DNA of 64,000 nucleotides from Gluconacetobacter tumulisoli (GTDB lineage Bacteria > Pseudomonadota > Alphaproteobacteria > Acetobacterales > Acetobacteraceae), in contig NZ_JABEQM010000003.1 in NCBI RefSeq assembly GCF_014174155.1, positions 62,001 to 126,000 of the forward strand, read 5' to 3'. Below the pieces are notes generated by a model. That model was not told where the DNA came from. It searched no databases and worked only from the letters and a program-made list of their open reading frames with translations. A program made the position numbers and the translations under genes. Shown in pieces: positions 1 to 8,180 of this stretch (the stretch's first letter is position 1; each line of letters starts with the position of its first letter).

Positions 1-2
1 AT

Positions 3-512
3 TTCCAGGCGGCGGGCTTCGATGCCTCGCTTCTGTCATTTTTGCAGATTGACAGGAACGGTTCGGTCAATGTTTCGAAACTTTCCGCCCGGCCGCATGT
101 GACCGCCGGCGCGGGTGGATTTGTGGACATCACCTCCCGCGCGCGCAAGATCATCTTTTCCGGATATTTCAATGCCGGCGCGAAGTTCAGCATAGCGGAC
201 GGAAAACTGATCATCGAGCGGGAAGGGCGGATCGCCAAGATCGTCGACCAGGTAGAGCAGGTTTCCTTTTCGGGCCGGCGCGCTGTCGAGCAGGGGCAGG
301 ACGTGACTTACGTCACCGAACGCTGTGTCATGAAGCTGACGCCTGCCGGCCTGGTGGTGACGGAAATCGCGCCGGGGATCGACCTGCGGAAAGATGTCCT
401 GGAACAGGCGGAAACACCCCTGCATGTTTCGCCGGATCTGCGGATCATGGATGAAGATCTGTTTTATCCGGAAGTATCCTCAGCGTGCAAAGAAAAGAGG
501 GTTGCATCATGA
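3..512 (+). CDS. Acyl-CoA:acetate/3-ketoacid CoA-transferase, C-terminal part (5' end outside window)
   Basis: The reading frame is open from the first bases of the window, so only about the last 170 residues are present. The part seen matches the C-terminal half of the YdiF/propionate CoA-transferase type, in which the two CoA-transferase subunits are fused: a 'GNVNVSK'-like stretch (here GSVNVSKL), then KIIFSGYF, VEQVSFSG, a YVTERCV strand, and LTPAGLVVTEIAPGIDL. Such enzymes move CoA between a carboxylic acid and acetyl- or succinyl-CoA, which would activate the substrate of the downstream beta-oxidation genes. The catalytic glutamate lies upstream of the window. The stop overlaps the next start (ATGA), so the two are probably co-translated. 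Family call fairly sure; substrate unknown. Confidence 0.85.
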   Translation, partial: FQAAGFDASLLSFLQIDRNGSVNVSKLSARPHVTAGAGGFVDITSRARKIIFSGYFNAGAKFSIADGKLIIEREGRIAKIVDQVEQVSFSGRRAVEQGQDVTYVTERCVMKLTPAGLVVTEIAPGIDLRKDVLEQAETPLHVSPDLRIMDEDLFYPEVSSACKEKRVAS

Positions 513-1297
513 CTGCCCCCGAGGATCGACGCATTCATCTCTCATTTGAAGATGAGACGGTCGTGATACGCATTGATCGGCCGAATAAGCTTAACGCGCT
601 CGACGACGTGGCGATACGGGATCTCGCCGCCGCATGCCGCGAGATAGAAGGCAACCCGGAGGTGCGCGTCGCCATTCTGGTCGGTTCCGGAGAAAAGGCC
701 TTCTGCTCGGGTGGCGACATTGCCGCCTGGAGCGAACTTTCGGCCGTCGCATTCGGGCGTAGCTGGATTCGACAAGGTCACGATGCCTTCGACGCGCTGG
801 CGCGCCTTCGCCAACCGCTGATTGCGGTGCTGAACGGCCACGCCTTCGGCGGAGGACTGGAGCTCGCAGCCGTCGCCGATCTTCGCGTCATGGAGAGGCA
901 CGCCCGTGTCGGTTTTCCCGAGACGGGGTTGGGCGTCATACCGGGATGGTCGGGGACGCAACGTGCCGTACGCCGGTTCGGGGCGTCCGTGGTCCGGAGG
1001 ATGGCATTGTTCGGCGAAATCCTCGATGCGGAGCAGGCATTGACCGCGGGGATCGCCGATATTGTCGTCGAGACAGGCGCGGGGATTGCAAAGGCACATG
1101 AGTTGGGCGCGGCTGTTCGATCACGTGCACCGGTGGCGACGGAACTTGTGAAGATGCTCATCAACGCCGCCGAAGGCGAAGAGTGCGAGCGCGTTCCCGA
1201 AATCGCCGCGGGCATGTGTGCTGCATTCACCGCAGACCTGGCCGAGGGGGTTGCCGCCTTTCGCGGCAAGCGAAAGCCGACGTTCAAAGGGGCCTGA
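509..1297 (+). CDS. Enoyl-CoA hydratase/isomerase family protein
   Basis: 262 residues, the usual length for a crotonase. The oxyanion-hole segment AFCSGGD is near residues 65-70, followed by GGGLELA with Glu118 and FPETGLGVIPG with Glu138. Both acids match the two catalytic glutamates of enoyl-CoA hydratases, so a hydratase activity on 2-enoyl-CoA is likely. A longer start at 485 is possible, but ATG 509 follows a purine-rich AGAAAAGAGGG site and overlaps the stop of the CoA-transferase. It sits between CoA-transferase and acyl-CoA dehydrogenase genes, which fits a short acyl-CoA degradation route. The chain length or structure of the substrate cannot be read from the sequence. Confidence 0.88.
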   Translation: MTAPEDRRIHLSFEDETVVIRIDRPNKLNALDDVAIRDLAAACREIEGNPEVRVAILVGSGEKAFCSGGDIAAWSELSAVAFGRSWIRQGHDAFDALARLRQPLIAVLNGHAFGGGLELAAVADLRVMERHARVGFPETGLGVIPGWSGTQRAVRRFGASVVRRMALFGEILDAEQALTAGIADIVVETGAGIAKAHELGAAVRSRAPVATELVKMLINAAEGEECERVPEIAAGMCAAFTADLAEGVAAFRGKRKPTFKGA

Positions 1298-1445
1298 CAC
1301 ACAAGCCGGGATGGGAACCTTTTCCGAAAGGGCAGCGGATATGACGGCAGGCGGATAGGACCGGTTTTCGCTGTCCGGGCGGGGAGTTCGTGGAACCTGT
1401 CGATTATAGCCATGTTCTTGACAACGAACGCTCCAACCAAATTTA

Positions 1446-1461
1446 GTATCTAACTAGATAC
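1446..1461. promoter_or_regulatory. Palindrome GTATCTA-AC-TAGATAC, candidate operator
   Basis: A perfect 7-bp inverted repeat with a 2-bp centre lies 18 bp before the acyl-CoA dehydrogenase start, in a 182-bp AT-rich gap. A TTGACA hexamer at 1418-1423 could be a -35 element, which would put the palindrome in the -10/+1 region. The position is what a repressor of the TetR or GntR type would use. No regulator gene is next to it in the window. Confidence 0.45.
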
Positions 1462-1479
1462 ATACATATTGAGGGAATC

Positions 1480-2625
1480 ATGTTTCTCAGTGATATCCAT
1501 GAGCAGGTCCGCGAGACGGCACGGCAGTTCGCCGACGAGGTGATCCGACCGGTCGCGGTGGAACTCGACGAGCAGGAGCGCTTTCCCGCCGAAATCTACA
1601 AGGAAATGGGCGCGCTCGGCCTCTTCGGTATCGGCGTGCCGGAGGAAATGGGGGGGCCGGGCCTGGATACGCTCGCCTATTCCGTCGTGATGGAGGAATT
1701 GTCGCGGGGCTATGCCTCGGTCGCCGACCAGTGCGGCCTCGTCGAATTGATCACGACGCTGCTGGTGCGTCATGGCACGCAGGAGCAGCGCACGCGGTTT
1801 CTGTCGACGATCATGACGGCCGAAACCCGGGTCGCTTACTGCCTGACCGAACCGGAGGCCGGCAGCGACCTGTCCGGCCTGCGGACATTTGCCGAGCGGA
1901 ACGGGACCGGCTGGAAGCTGAATGGCGGCAAGATCTGGATTCACAATGCGCCCGTCGCCGATGTCGGGTTTGTCCTGGCGCGGACGGACAAAAATGCCGG
2001 TCACCGCGGCATGAGCATCTTCATCGTTGACCTGAACCAGAAAGGCGTCGAGCGGGGTCCGAAAGAACACAAGATGGGTCAGCGGGCGAGTCAGGTCGGC
2101 GCCTTGACCTTCACCGATGTCGTGCTTCCGGCGGATGCGCTGCTGGGTGAGGAAGGGCGTGGTTTTCATATGATGATGAGCGTGCTCGACAAGGGCAGGG
2201 TCGGCATCGCCTCGCTTGCGGTGGGGATCGGACAGGCAGGCCTGGAGGCCGCGCTGGATTATGCCCAGCAGCGCAGGCAGTTCGGTAACGCCATCGTCGA
2301 GTTCCAAGGTGTGCAGTGGCTTCTGGCGGAGATGGCGCGGGACGTCGAGGCGGCGCGTCTTCTGGTCCGCAGCGCCGCCATGAAGATCGACCGGGGCGAC
2401 GAAGCCACGAAAGCGTGCTCTATGGCCAAATGGTTCGCCAGTGACATGGCGGTGGCACGAACCGCGGACGCCGTGCAGGTATTCGGCGGCAGCGGCTATA
2501 TCCGCGGCTTCGAGGTCGAGCGGCTCTACCGGGATGCCAAGATCACCCAGATTTACGAAGGCACCAACCAGATTCAGCGCATGATCGTTGCCCGCCAGCT
2601 CATCAAGCAGGGTGCGCGCGGATGA
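1480..2625 (+). CDS. Acyl-CoA dehydrogenase
   Basis: 381 residues, normal for the family. The FAD/substrate motif AYCLTEPEAGSDL is near residue 130. The C-terminal RDAKITQIYEGTNQIQR carries Glu360, at the place of the catalytic base that abstracts the alpha proton of the acyl-CoA. The enzyme makes 2-enoyl-CoA and passes electrons to electron-transfer flavoprotein, whose two subunits are encoded 1.5 kb downstream. A GAGGG site precedes the ATG. It starts a new transcript after a 182-bp gap and overlaps the following SDR remnant by ATGA. Short/branched-chain type is likely from length; substrate not determined. Confidence 0.93.
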   Translation: MFLSDIHEQVRETARQFADEVIRPVAVELDEQERFPAEIYKEMGALGLFGIGVPEEMGGPGLDTLAYSVVMEELSRGYASVADQCGLVELITTLLVRHGTQEQRTRFLSTIMTAETRVAYCLTEPEAGSDLSGLRTFAERNGTGWKLNGGKIWIHNAPVADVGFVLARTDKNAGHRGMSIFIVDLNQKGVERGPKEHKMGQRASQVGALTFTDVVLPADALLGEEGRGFHMMMSVLDKGRVGIASLAVGIGQAGLEAALDYAQQRRQFGNAIVEFQGVQWLLAEMARDVEAARLLVRSAAMKIDRGDEATKACSMAKWFASDMAVARTADAVQVFGGSGYIRGFEVERLYRDAKITQIYEGTNQIQRMIVARQLIKQGARG

Positions 2626-2855
2626 AAGGGCACGTTCGACAGATGGCCCTTGTGATCGGGGCGCACGGGGGCATCCGGCTCGCTGTCACGTGCGTGCCGG
2701 ATCGGACGGCCGATGAGGGGCTTGCGCGCTTTCCGCGCCTTGGCCGGCCGGAGGACATCAGAGGAATTGTCCGCACACTGGCAACGGGAAAGCTTCCTCC
2801 TGTGACGGACCAGGTCCTGTCTGCGAATGCCTGCCTTCTTCTTTCGCGATCTTAA
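2622..2855 (+). pseudogene. Internally deleted short-chain dehydrogenase/reductase remnant
   Basis: An open frame of 77 residues whose ends both look like a short-chain dehydrogenase but whose middle is missing. The start (MALVIGAHGGIRLAV) resembles the Rossmann TGxxxGIG loop with key residues changed. The end (RLGRPEDIRGIVRTLATG, then PPVTDQVLSANACLLLSR) resembles the family's C-terminus with TGQV and DGG degraded to TDQV and NAC. About 170 residues, including the Ser-Tyr-Lys active site, are absent. The ATG still overlaps the stop of the acyl-CoA dehydrogenase, so the operon layout of the ancestral gene is kept. A beta-oxidation step (3-hydroxyacyl-CoA dehydrogenation) may have been lost or moved elsewhere. 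Confidence 0.7.
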
Positions 2856-2867
2856 AGGGGGCCAGTG

Positions 2868-4016
2868 ATGAAAATTTCCCTTCCGGACCAGCAGGGGCGT
2901 CTGGTCGATTACAGTCTCAAGGGAACGCCGCTCCACGCGACCTGTCCTTCCCACGGCTTTAATCGGAGCGTCTTTTCGGCCGCTCACGTCGTCGCCGATC
3001 CGTTCACCTCGCGCGATCCAGGGGGACCGCCGGCGGTGGACTGGAAGGCGACCATGGCTTTCAGGCATCATCTGGCCGATCTCGGTCTGGGTATCGCCGA
3101 GGCAATGGATACGGCCCAGCGCGGCATGGGCCTGGATTGGGCCGGCGCGCTGGAACTCATTCGTCGGACGCGCGAGGAGCTTCCGGACGCGCTCGTCTTC
3201 AGCGGGGCGGGCACGGACCATCTCGACCTCCATGAAGTACGGTCGCTTGACGATGTGCGGCGTGCCTATTGCGATCAGATCGCGGCAATCCAGGCGCTTG
3301 GCGGCAGGATCATCCTGATGGCGAGCCGAGCTCTTGTCCGGGTGGCGAGCGGACCGGACGATTACATCGCGATCTATCGCGCCGCACTATCGGCGTGCGA
3401 CAGGCCGGTCATTCTCCATTGGCTGGGCGACATGTTCGACCAGGCGCTGAGCGGCTATTGGGGAAGCGATGTATTTGAGAGCGCGATGAGGACCTGTCTG
3501 GATATCATCGAGGAAAACAAGGACAAAATCGAAGGCATAAAAATCTCCCTTCTGGACAAGGAGAAGGAGATCCGCATGCGGCGCCGCCTGCCGCTGGGCG
3601 TGAAGATGTACACGGGCGACGATTTCAATTATCCCGAGCTGATCGACGGTGACGAGGCCGGTTTCTCCCACGCTCTTCTGGGCATCTTCGACCCGTTGGC
3701 GCCAGCCGCCGCCGCTGCCTTGACCTGCCTTGCCGAAGGCGACAGACGTGGCTTCCACGACATCCTCGATCCGACCGTGCCGCTGGCACGCGCGATTTTC
3801 CGTGCACCGACGCAATATTACAAGACCGGCGTGGTGTTCATGTCCTGGCTCAACGGTTTCCAGGATCATTTCATCATGCTGAACGGTCATCAGGCGATGC
3901 GCCCGCTGCCCTATTTCTGTGATGTGTTCCGTCTGGCGGATGGCTGCGGCCTGCTTTGTGACGGTGATCTGGCCGTCGCACGCATGAAGTCCCTTCTTCG
4001 GCTCTATGGGGTGTGA
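2868..4016 (+). CDS. DUF993 family protein (dihydrodipicolinate synthase-like TIM barrel)
   Basis: 382 residues matching, from recall of the family, DUF993 proteins usually named dihydrodipicolinate synthase family. Features include the early VDWKATMAFRHHLADLGLGIAEAMDTAQRG segment (written here as parts: VDWKATMAF, GLGIAEAMDTAQRG), a DYIAIYRAAL helix, VILHWLGDMFD and GVKMYTGDDFNYP. No characterised reaction is known to me for the family; members often sit near sugar or organic acid catabolism genes. A GTG lies one codon upstream, but ATG 2868 after AAAGGGGG is the better start. Located between beta-oxidation genes and etfBA, so probably part of the same catabolic unit; its role there is unknown. 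Confidence 0.75.
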   Translation: MKISLPDQQGRLVDYSLKGTPLHATCPSHGFNRSVFSAAHVVADPFTSRDPGGPPAVDWKATMAFRHHLADLGLGIAEAMDTAQRGMGLDWAGALELIRRTREELPDALVFSGAGTDHLDLHEVRSLDDVRRAYCDQIAAIQALGGRIILMASRALVRVASGPDDYIAIYRAALSACDRPVILHWLGDMFDQALSGYWGSDVFESAMRTCLDIIEENKDKIEGIKISLLDKEKEIRMRRRLPLGVKMYTGDDFNYPELIDGDEAGFSHALLGIFDPLAPAAAAALTCLAEGDRRGFHDILDPTVPLARAIFRAPTQYYKTGVVFMSWLNGFQDHFIMLNGHQAMRPLPYFCDVFRLADGCGLLCDGDLAVARMKSLLRLYGV

Positions 4017-4026
4017 GGGGGCGCAG

Positions 4027-4128
4027 ATGCGCGATGTGTCTCCAGACCCCTTCGACCTCGTGCCAGGCGCGACGCCGATTGCCTTTCTGACGCCTGGGGC
4101 GTCCTGGAAAATGGAATATCAACGATGA
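4027..4128 (+). CDS. Possible 33-residue ORF upstream of etfB
   Basis: A small open frame starting at ATG 4027 fills the gap between the DUF993 gene and etfB, and its stop overlaps the etfB ATG. I do not recognise the product. It has no clear membrane segment or motif. It may be a leader peptide, a deletion remnant like the upstream SDR fragment, or chance. Translation into etfB would be coupled if it is used. Confidence 0.25.
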   Translation: MRDVSPDPFDLVPGATPIAFLTPGASWKMEYQR

Positions 4129-4874
4129 AGGTTCTTGTTCCTGTCAAACGCGTTGTTGATCATAACGTCAAGATCCGTGTCAAATCGGACGGTTCCGGTG
4201 TCGATGTTGCCAATGTGAAGATGTCGATGAATCCGTTCGACGAGATTTCGGTGGAGGAGGCGCTTCGGCTGAAGGAGGCGGGAGTCGCCTCGGAAGTCAT
4301 CGTGGTGTCAATCGGCCCCGCCAAGGTGGAGGACGTACTGCGGACGGCATTGGCCATGGGCGCGGATCGGGCGATCCTGGTTGAAACGGAGGACAAGACC
4401 GAGCCTCTGGCAGTTGCCAAAATTCTCAAGGGCGTCGCGGAAGCGGAACGGCCTGGCCTGATTATCGCCGGCAAGCAGGCGATCGACGACGATTCCAACC
4501 AGACGGGGCAGATGCTGTCGGCGCTTCTGGGCTGGCCGCAGGCCACTTTCGCCTCGAAGCTGGAAATCGCCGAAGGCGCGGCGATCGTGACGCGCGAGGT
4601 CGATGGCGGCCTGCAGGTGATCGGGGTCACTTTGCCTGCGGTGGTGACGACGGACCTGCGCCTGAATTCGCCGCGCTACGCGTCGCTGCCGAACATCATG
4701 AAGGCGAAGAAGAAGCCCCTGGAAAGAAAGACACCGGCGGATTTCGGCGTCGACACCACGCCGCGCCTGAAGGTGCTGAAGACCGAGGAGCCGGAGGTAC
4801 GCAAGGCGGGTATCAAGGTGAAATCTGTCGCTGAACTTGTCGAGAAACTGAAGACCCATGCTGGCCTGATCTAG
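4125..4874 (+). CDS. etfB: Electron transfer flavoprotein subunit beta
   Basis: 249 residues, the exact usual length of housekeeping EtfB. It begins [12 protein letters not shown] and contains the typical [17 protein letters not shown], the AMP-binding region around [10 protein letters not shown], and [15 protein letters not shown], then the conserved [11 protein letters not shown] segment. With EtfA it carries electrons from acyl-CoA dehydrogenases to the membrane ETF:quinone oxidoreductase. It is 25 bp upstream of etfA and in the same operon as the acyl-CoA dehydrogenase. It is the housekeeping rather than the FixA type, so it may serve dehydrogenases elsewhere in the genome as well. Confidence 0.97.
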   Translation: MKVLVPVKRVVDHNVKIRVKSDGSGVDVANVKMSMNPFDEISVEEALRLKEAGVASEVIVVSIGPAKVEDVLRTALAMGADRAILVETEDKTEPLAVAKILKGVAEAERPGLIIAGKQAIDDDSNQTGQMLSALLGWPQATFASKLEIAEGAAIVTREVDGGLQVIGVTLPAVVTTDLRLNSPRYASLPNIMKAKKKPLERKTPADFGVDTTPRLKVLKTEEPEVRKAGIKVKSVAELVEKLKTHAGLI

Positions 4875-4899
4875 CGTCAGGGAAGAGGGAGATATCGGA

Positions 4900-5829
4900 A
4901 TGACCATTCTACTTCTGGCGGATCACGACAATACCGTCCTTTCCGATCAGACCGCCAAGGCATTGTCGGCGGCGCGCCAGATCGGTGGAGACGTCCATGT
5001 GCTGGTCGCAGGGTCGGGCGTCGAACAGGTGGCGGATGCGGCTGCGCGGTTGACAGGCGTCTCGAAGGTGCTGCTCGTCGACGGCGACGATCTGGGCCAC
5101 AAGCTGGCCGAGCCGCTGTCTGCCCTGATCGTGTCGCTGGCGCCGATGTATGATACGATTGTCGTCGCGGCGACGTCGGTCGGGAAGAGCGTGGCGCCGC
5201 GGGTGGCGGCGTTGCTTGATGTCGCGCAGATCTCGGATATCGTTGCGGTGATTGCGCCAAATATTTTCAGGCGTCCGATCTATGCCGGCAACGCGTTCCA
5301 GACAGTACAGAGCGATGAATCCAAAAAGGTGATCACCGTGCGCACGGCATCCTTTGCGTCGGCGACCGAGGAAGGTTCGGCCGAGGTGCAGACACTTGCG
5401 GCCATACCGGGCCCAGGATTGTCGCGACATCTTGCAGACGAATTGTCTTCGTCGGATCGGCCGAAACTCACTTCGGCGAAAACCATTGTCGCGGGTGGCC
5501 GCGCGCTCGGCTCGGCACAAAAATTCCAGGAATTCATCGTTCCGGTAGCCGACAAGCTGGGTGCCGCGATCGGCGCAAGCCGTGCGGCAGTGGATGCGGG
5601 CTATGCGCCGAATGATTGGCAGGTGGGCCAGACCGGCAAGGTGGTCGCGCCGGATCTCTACATCGCCTGCGGCATCTCGGGCGCCATCCAGCATGTCGCG
5701 GGGATGAAGGACAGCAAGATTATCGTAGCAATCAACAAGGATGAGGATGCGCCGATTTTTCACATTGCCGATTACGGGCTCGTCGGCGATATCTTCGAGA
5801 TTCTTCCCGAACTCCGGAAAGCGCTTTGA
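4900..5829 (+). CDS. etfA: Electron transfer flavoprotein subunit alpha
   Basis: 309 residues, normal for EtfA. The N-terminal domain resembles EtfB. The C-terminal FAD domain is clear from [12 protein letters not shown] near residue 190 and the run [19 protein letters not shown] followed by AIQHVAGM and [13 protein letters not shown]. It forms the heterodimer with EtfB that accepts electrons from acyl-CoA dehydrogenase. The start follows an AGGGAGATA site. A 6-bp inverted repeat (GTTCGT-CA-ACGAAC, 5855-5868) lies just after the stop; its loop is too short for a standard terminator. Confidence 0.97.
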   Translation: MTILLLADHDNTVLSDQTAKALSAARQIGGDVHVLVAGSGVEQVADAAARLTGVSKVLLVDGDDLGHKLAEPLSALIVSLAPMYDTIVVAATSVGKSVAPRVAALLDVAQISDIVAVIAPNIFRRPIYAGNAFQTVQSDESKKVITVRTASFASATEEGSAEVQTLAAIPGPGLSRHLADELSSSDRPKLTSAKTIVAGGRALGSAQKFQEFIVPVADKLGAAIGASRAAVDAGYAPNDWQVGQTGKVVAPDLYIACGISGAIQHVAGMKDSKIIVAINKDEDAPIFHIADYGLVGDIFEILPELRKAL

Positions 5830-5984
5830 CGCAGTGAACAGGGGCTGCGAAATCGTTCGTCAACGAACTGCCGGAGGACGCGATACGGAATAGGACGTCA
5901 TTGCAGTGGGATGTGGGTGCCGGGGTGCTCGATTTCTCTGCTGTGTATTCCCGATGCCATCATGGTGGTTCGATAAAAGTTCGG

Positions 5985-6010
5985 TGGTCCAAATAATATA
6001 TAATAATAAC
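5985..6010 (+). promoter_or_regulatory. Candidate promoter of the MFS gene
   Basis: An AT-rich island in a 200-bp gap holds a perfect TATAAT at 5999-6004. No good -35 hexamer lies 16-18 bp upstream (AAAGTT is there), so an activator may be needed. The MFS start is 25 bp further on. The site suggests the carrier can be expressed apart from the acyl-CoA genes. Confidence 0.35.
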
Positions 6011-6029
6011 GATCGACCGGAGGCCCGTC

Positions 6030-7358
6030 ATGGGGCGTAATTATAGATGGGTGATCTGCGCCCTGCTTTTTCTCGCCACGACGATCAATTACCTCGATCG
6101 TCAGGTGCTGGGGCTCCTGAAACCTCTCCTTGAAAAGGAGTTCGGCTGGACCGAAAAGGATTACGGGTATCTTGTGGTCATTTTCCAGGCATCGTACGCT
6201 GGAGGAATTATCTTTGCCGGCCGCGCCATCGACCGGCTGGGGACCAAGCTGGGCTATGCGCTCTGCATGGCCCTCTGGAGCGTGGCATCCGCGGCCCATG
6301 CAATGGTGGGGTCTACCCTCGGATTTGGTGCGGTCCGCGTGCTGCTCGGCGTCGGTGAATCGGGCAATTTTCCGGCCGCCCTCAAGGCCGTGTCGGAATG
6401 GTTTCCCAAGCGGGAACGAGCGTTGGCCGTTGGAATTCTGACGGCGGGCACAAGCACCGGCGCGATCGCGGCCCCGGCTGTCGTTCCATGGCTTGCCGTG
6501 ACCTACGGCTGGCGTCCGGCCTTTCTGATCACCGCGCTGACCGGCCTGGTATGGCTCCTGGCCTGGCAGGTTCTTTACCGGTCGCCGGCCGATTACGGTC
6601 TCGACGCGCGCGGCCGGCTGTTCATGAGCCAGGATGACAGCGATGACGTACGGGAGGAAACCATATCATGGATCGGTCTGCTCGCTGTCAGGCGGACCTG
6701 GATCCTGTTGATCGGCAAGTTTCTGACGGACCCGGTCTGGTGGTTCATGCTGTTCTGGCTTCCGTCCTATTTCGTGGATCGGTTCGGATTGAATTTCAAA
6801 CGGCTCGGTTTACCTTTGATGATCGTCTATCTTGCGACGTCTGTCGGCAGCGTCTCGGGTGGGTACCTGTCCTCGCTGCTGGTTTCGCGGGGATGGCGGG
6901 TTCAGGCGGCGCGTCAGGCCACCATGCTGGCCATGGCGTTGCTGGTGCTGCCGCTTGCCTTCGTCGCCGGATCGTCCAGCATCTGGGTGATGGTGGCGGC
7001 ATTGAGCCTCGCCGCCGCCGCGCACCAAGGGTGGTCGGCGAATCTGTTGACCACCGCAACGGACAATTTCCCGCGCCAGATGGTCGGATCCGTCACCGGT
7101 ATCGGTGGCATGGCGGGCTCGCTCGGGGGCTTGCTGTTTCCGTTGCTTGTCGGCGTGCTACTGGATCATTACAAGGCGCGCGGGATGGTCGAGGCAGGCT
7201 ATCATCTTCTTTTCGTGTTATGTGGGGGCGCTTATCTCGTTGCATGGCTTGTCATGCAGCTTATGGGGGCAGGCCGTCCGTCACAACGCGGGACCGACGC
7301 ACGTCATGGATCGGAGCCTCCGTTGCCGAAAGATCTGCGGCAGTGGAGAACCGAGTGA
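6030..7358 (+). CDS. MFS transporter, anion:cation symporter family (hexuronate ExuT-like)
   Basis: 442 residues with about 12 membrane segments. The start WVICALLFLATTINYLDRQ and the following LGLLKPLLEKEFGW are characteristic of the ExuT/ACS group, which imports hexuronates, glucarate or other organic anions by proton symport. GVGESGNFPAALKAVSEWF is the family signature near residue 110. Downstream of the acyl-CoA module and on the same strand, but behind its own promoter-like site. It probably imports the acid degraded by that module; the substrate cannot be read from the sequence. After it come 168 bp without a gene and then the act operon. Confidence 0.88.
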   Translation: MGRNYRWVICALLFLATTINYLDRQVLGLLKPLLEKEFGWTEKDYGYLVVIFQASYAGGIIFAGRAIDRLGTKLGYALCMALWSVASAAHAMVGSTLGFGAVRVLLGVGESGNFPAALKAVSEWFPKRERALAVGILTAGTSTGAIAAPAVVPWLAVTYGWRPAFLITALTGLVWLLAWQVLYRSPADYGLDARGRLFMSQDDSDDVREETISWIGLLAVRRTWILLIGKFLTDPVWWFMLFWLPSYFVDRFGLNFKRLGLPLMIVYLATSVGSVSGGYLSSLLVSRGWRVQAARQATMLAMALLVLPLAFVAGSSSIWVMVAALSLAAAAHQGWSANLLTTATDNFPRQMVGSVTGIGGMAGSLGGLLFPLLVGVLLDHYKARGMVEAGYHLLFVLCGGAYLVAWLVMQLMGAGRPSQRGTDARHGSEPPLPKDLRQWRTE

Positions 7359-7526
7359 TCGGAAGCGGCGGCAAGGCCGTGCGATAATCTTCGGTCGATC
7401 CGAACGGCGTTTTCCATTCGTGCAACTGTGCCGCGTGTCGTGGCCCTGTGCTCACACCGACGTGATGGGATCGTTTTCCGCCCCGCCTGCGTTCGAGGGG
7501 GAAACGATGCGGGTGGAACACGGTCG

Positions 7527-8180
7527 ATGGCGGCGGTATTCAGTCCACGTGCCAATGTCATTGTCACCGTAACGATAATCGGGGCCGTGGGCGTTATTGT
7601 CGGCGGATGCCTCTGGTGGTTTGCATGGCCGCGGTCGGATTATGTCCGGCATGTCGGCTGGGCGATCCAGCAGCCGGTACCCTTCAGCCACCAGCATCAT
7701 GTTGCGGGACTGGGCATCGATTGTCGGTTCTGCCACAGCAGCGTGGAGCACAGCGCGCAGGCCAGCCTGCCGCCAACCTTCACGTGCATGACGTGTCATT
7801 CCCAGATCTGGACCAACGCCGCCCTTCTGGCGGAGGTCCGGAACAGCCTGGCGGATAACAGGCCGATCGTCTGGGCGCGTGTGACGGACCTGCCGGATTA
7901 CGTCTATTTCAATCACAGCATCCATGTATCCAAAGGCGTGGGCTGCGAGAACTGCCACGGAAACGTGGCGCGCATGCCCCTGACGTACAAAGCGAGGACA
8001 CTGACGATGCAGTTCTGCCTGGACTGCCATCGCGACCCGGGACCGAACTTGCGGCCGCTGGCGAACGTCTATGACATGGACTGGCATCCGGACGGCGCGA
8101 CGCCGCATCCTGCCGACCTGATGCGCGCGTATCATATCGGTGGCCGCAATCTGACGGAGTGCTCGATATGCCACCGTTAG
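7527..8180 (+). CDS. actA: Alternative complex III pentahaem cytochrome c subunit
   Basis: 217 residues with one N-terminal membrane anchor (about residues 10-30) and exactly five CXXCH haem c motifs: CRFCH, CMTCH, CENCH, CLDCH and CSICH. That number and their spacing identify ActA, the periplasmic pentahaem subunit that takes electrons from ActB and hands them to the monohaem cytochrome. The frame is open further upstream (to 7428), but the anchor and a GGTGGA site favour ATG 7527. First gene of a 12-gene chain, its end overlapping actB. Placement before the molybdopterin-like subunit is the normal act order. Confidence 0.93.
   Translation: MAAVFSPRANVIVTVTIIGAVGVIVGGCLWWFAWPRSDYVRHVGWAIQQPVPFSHQHHVAGLGIDCRFCHSSVEHSAQASLPPTFTCMTCHSQIWTNAALLAEVRNSLADNRPIVWARVTDLPDYVYFNHSIHVSKGVGCENCHGNVARMPLTYKARTLTMQFCLDCHRDPGPNLRPLANVYDMDWHPDGATPHPADLMRAYHIGGRNLTECSICHR

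Noticed and set aside
5855-5868. GTTCGT-CA-ACGAAC as a terminator after etfA
   Set aside because: A 2-base loop cannot form and no T-tract follows; it is at best a small operator-like dyad.
7428-7526. N-terminal extension of actA by 33 codons
   Set aside because: The extension is basic and unstructured, while ATG 7527 puts the membrane anchor at the N-terminus and has a ribosome site.
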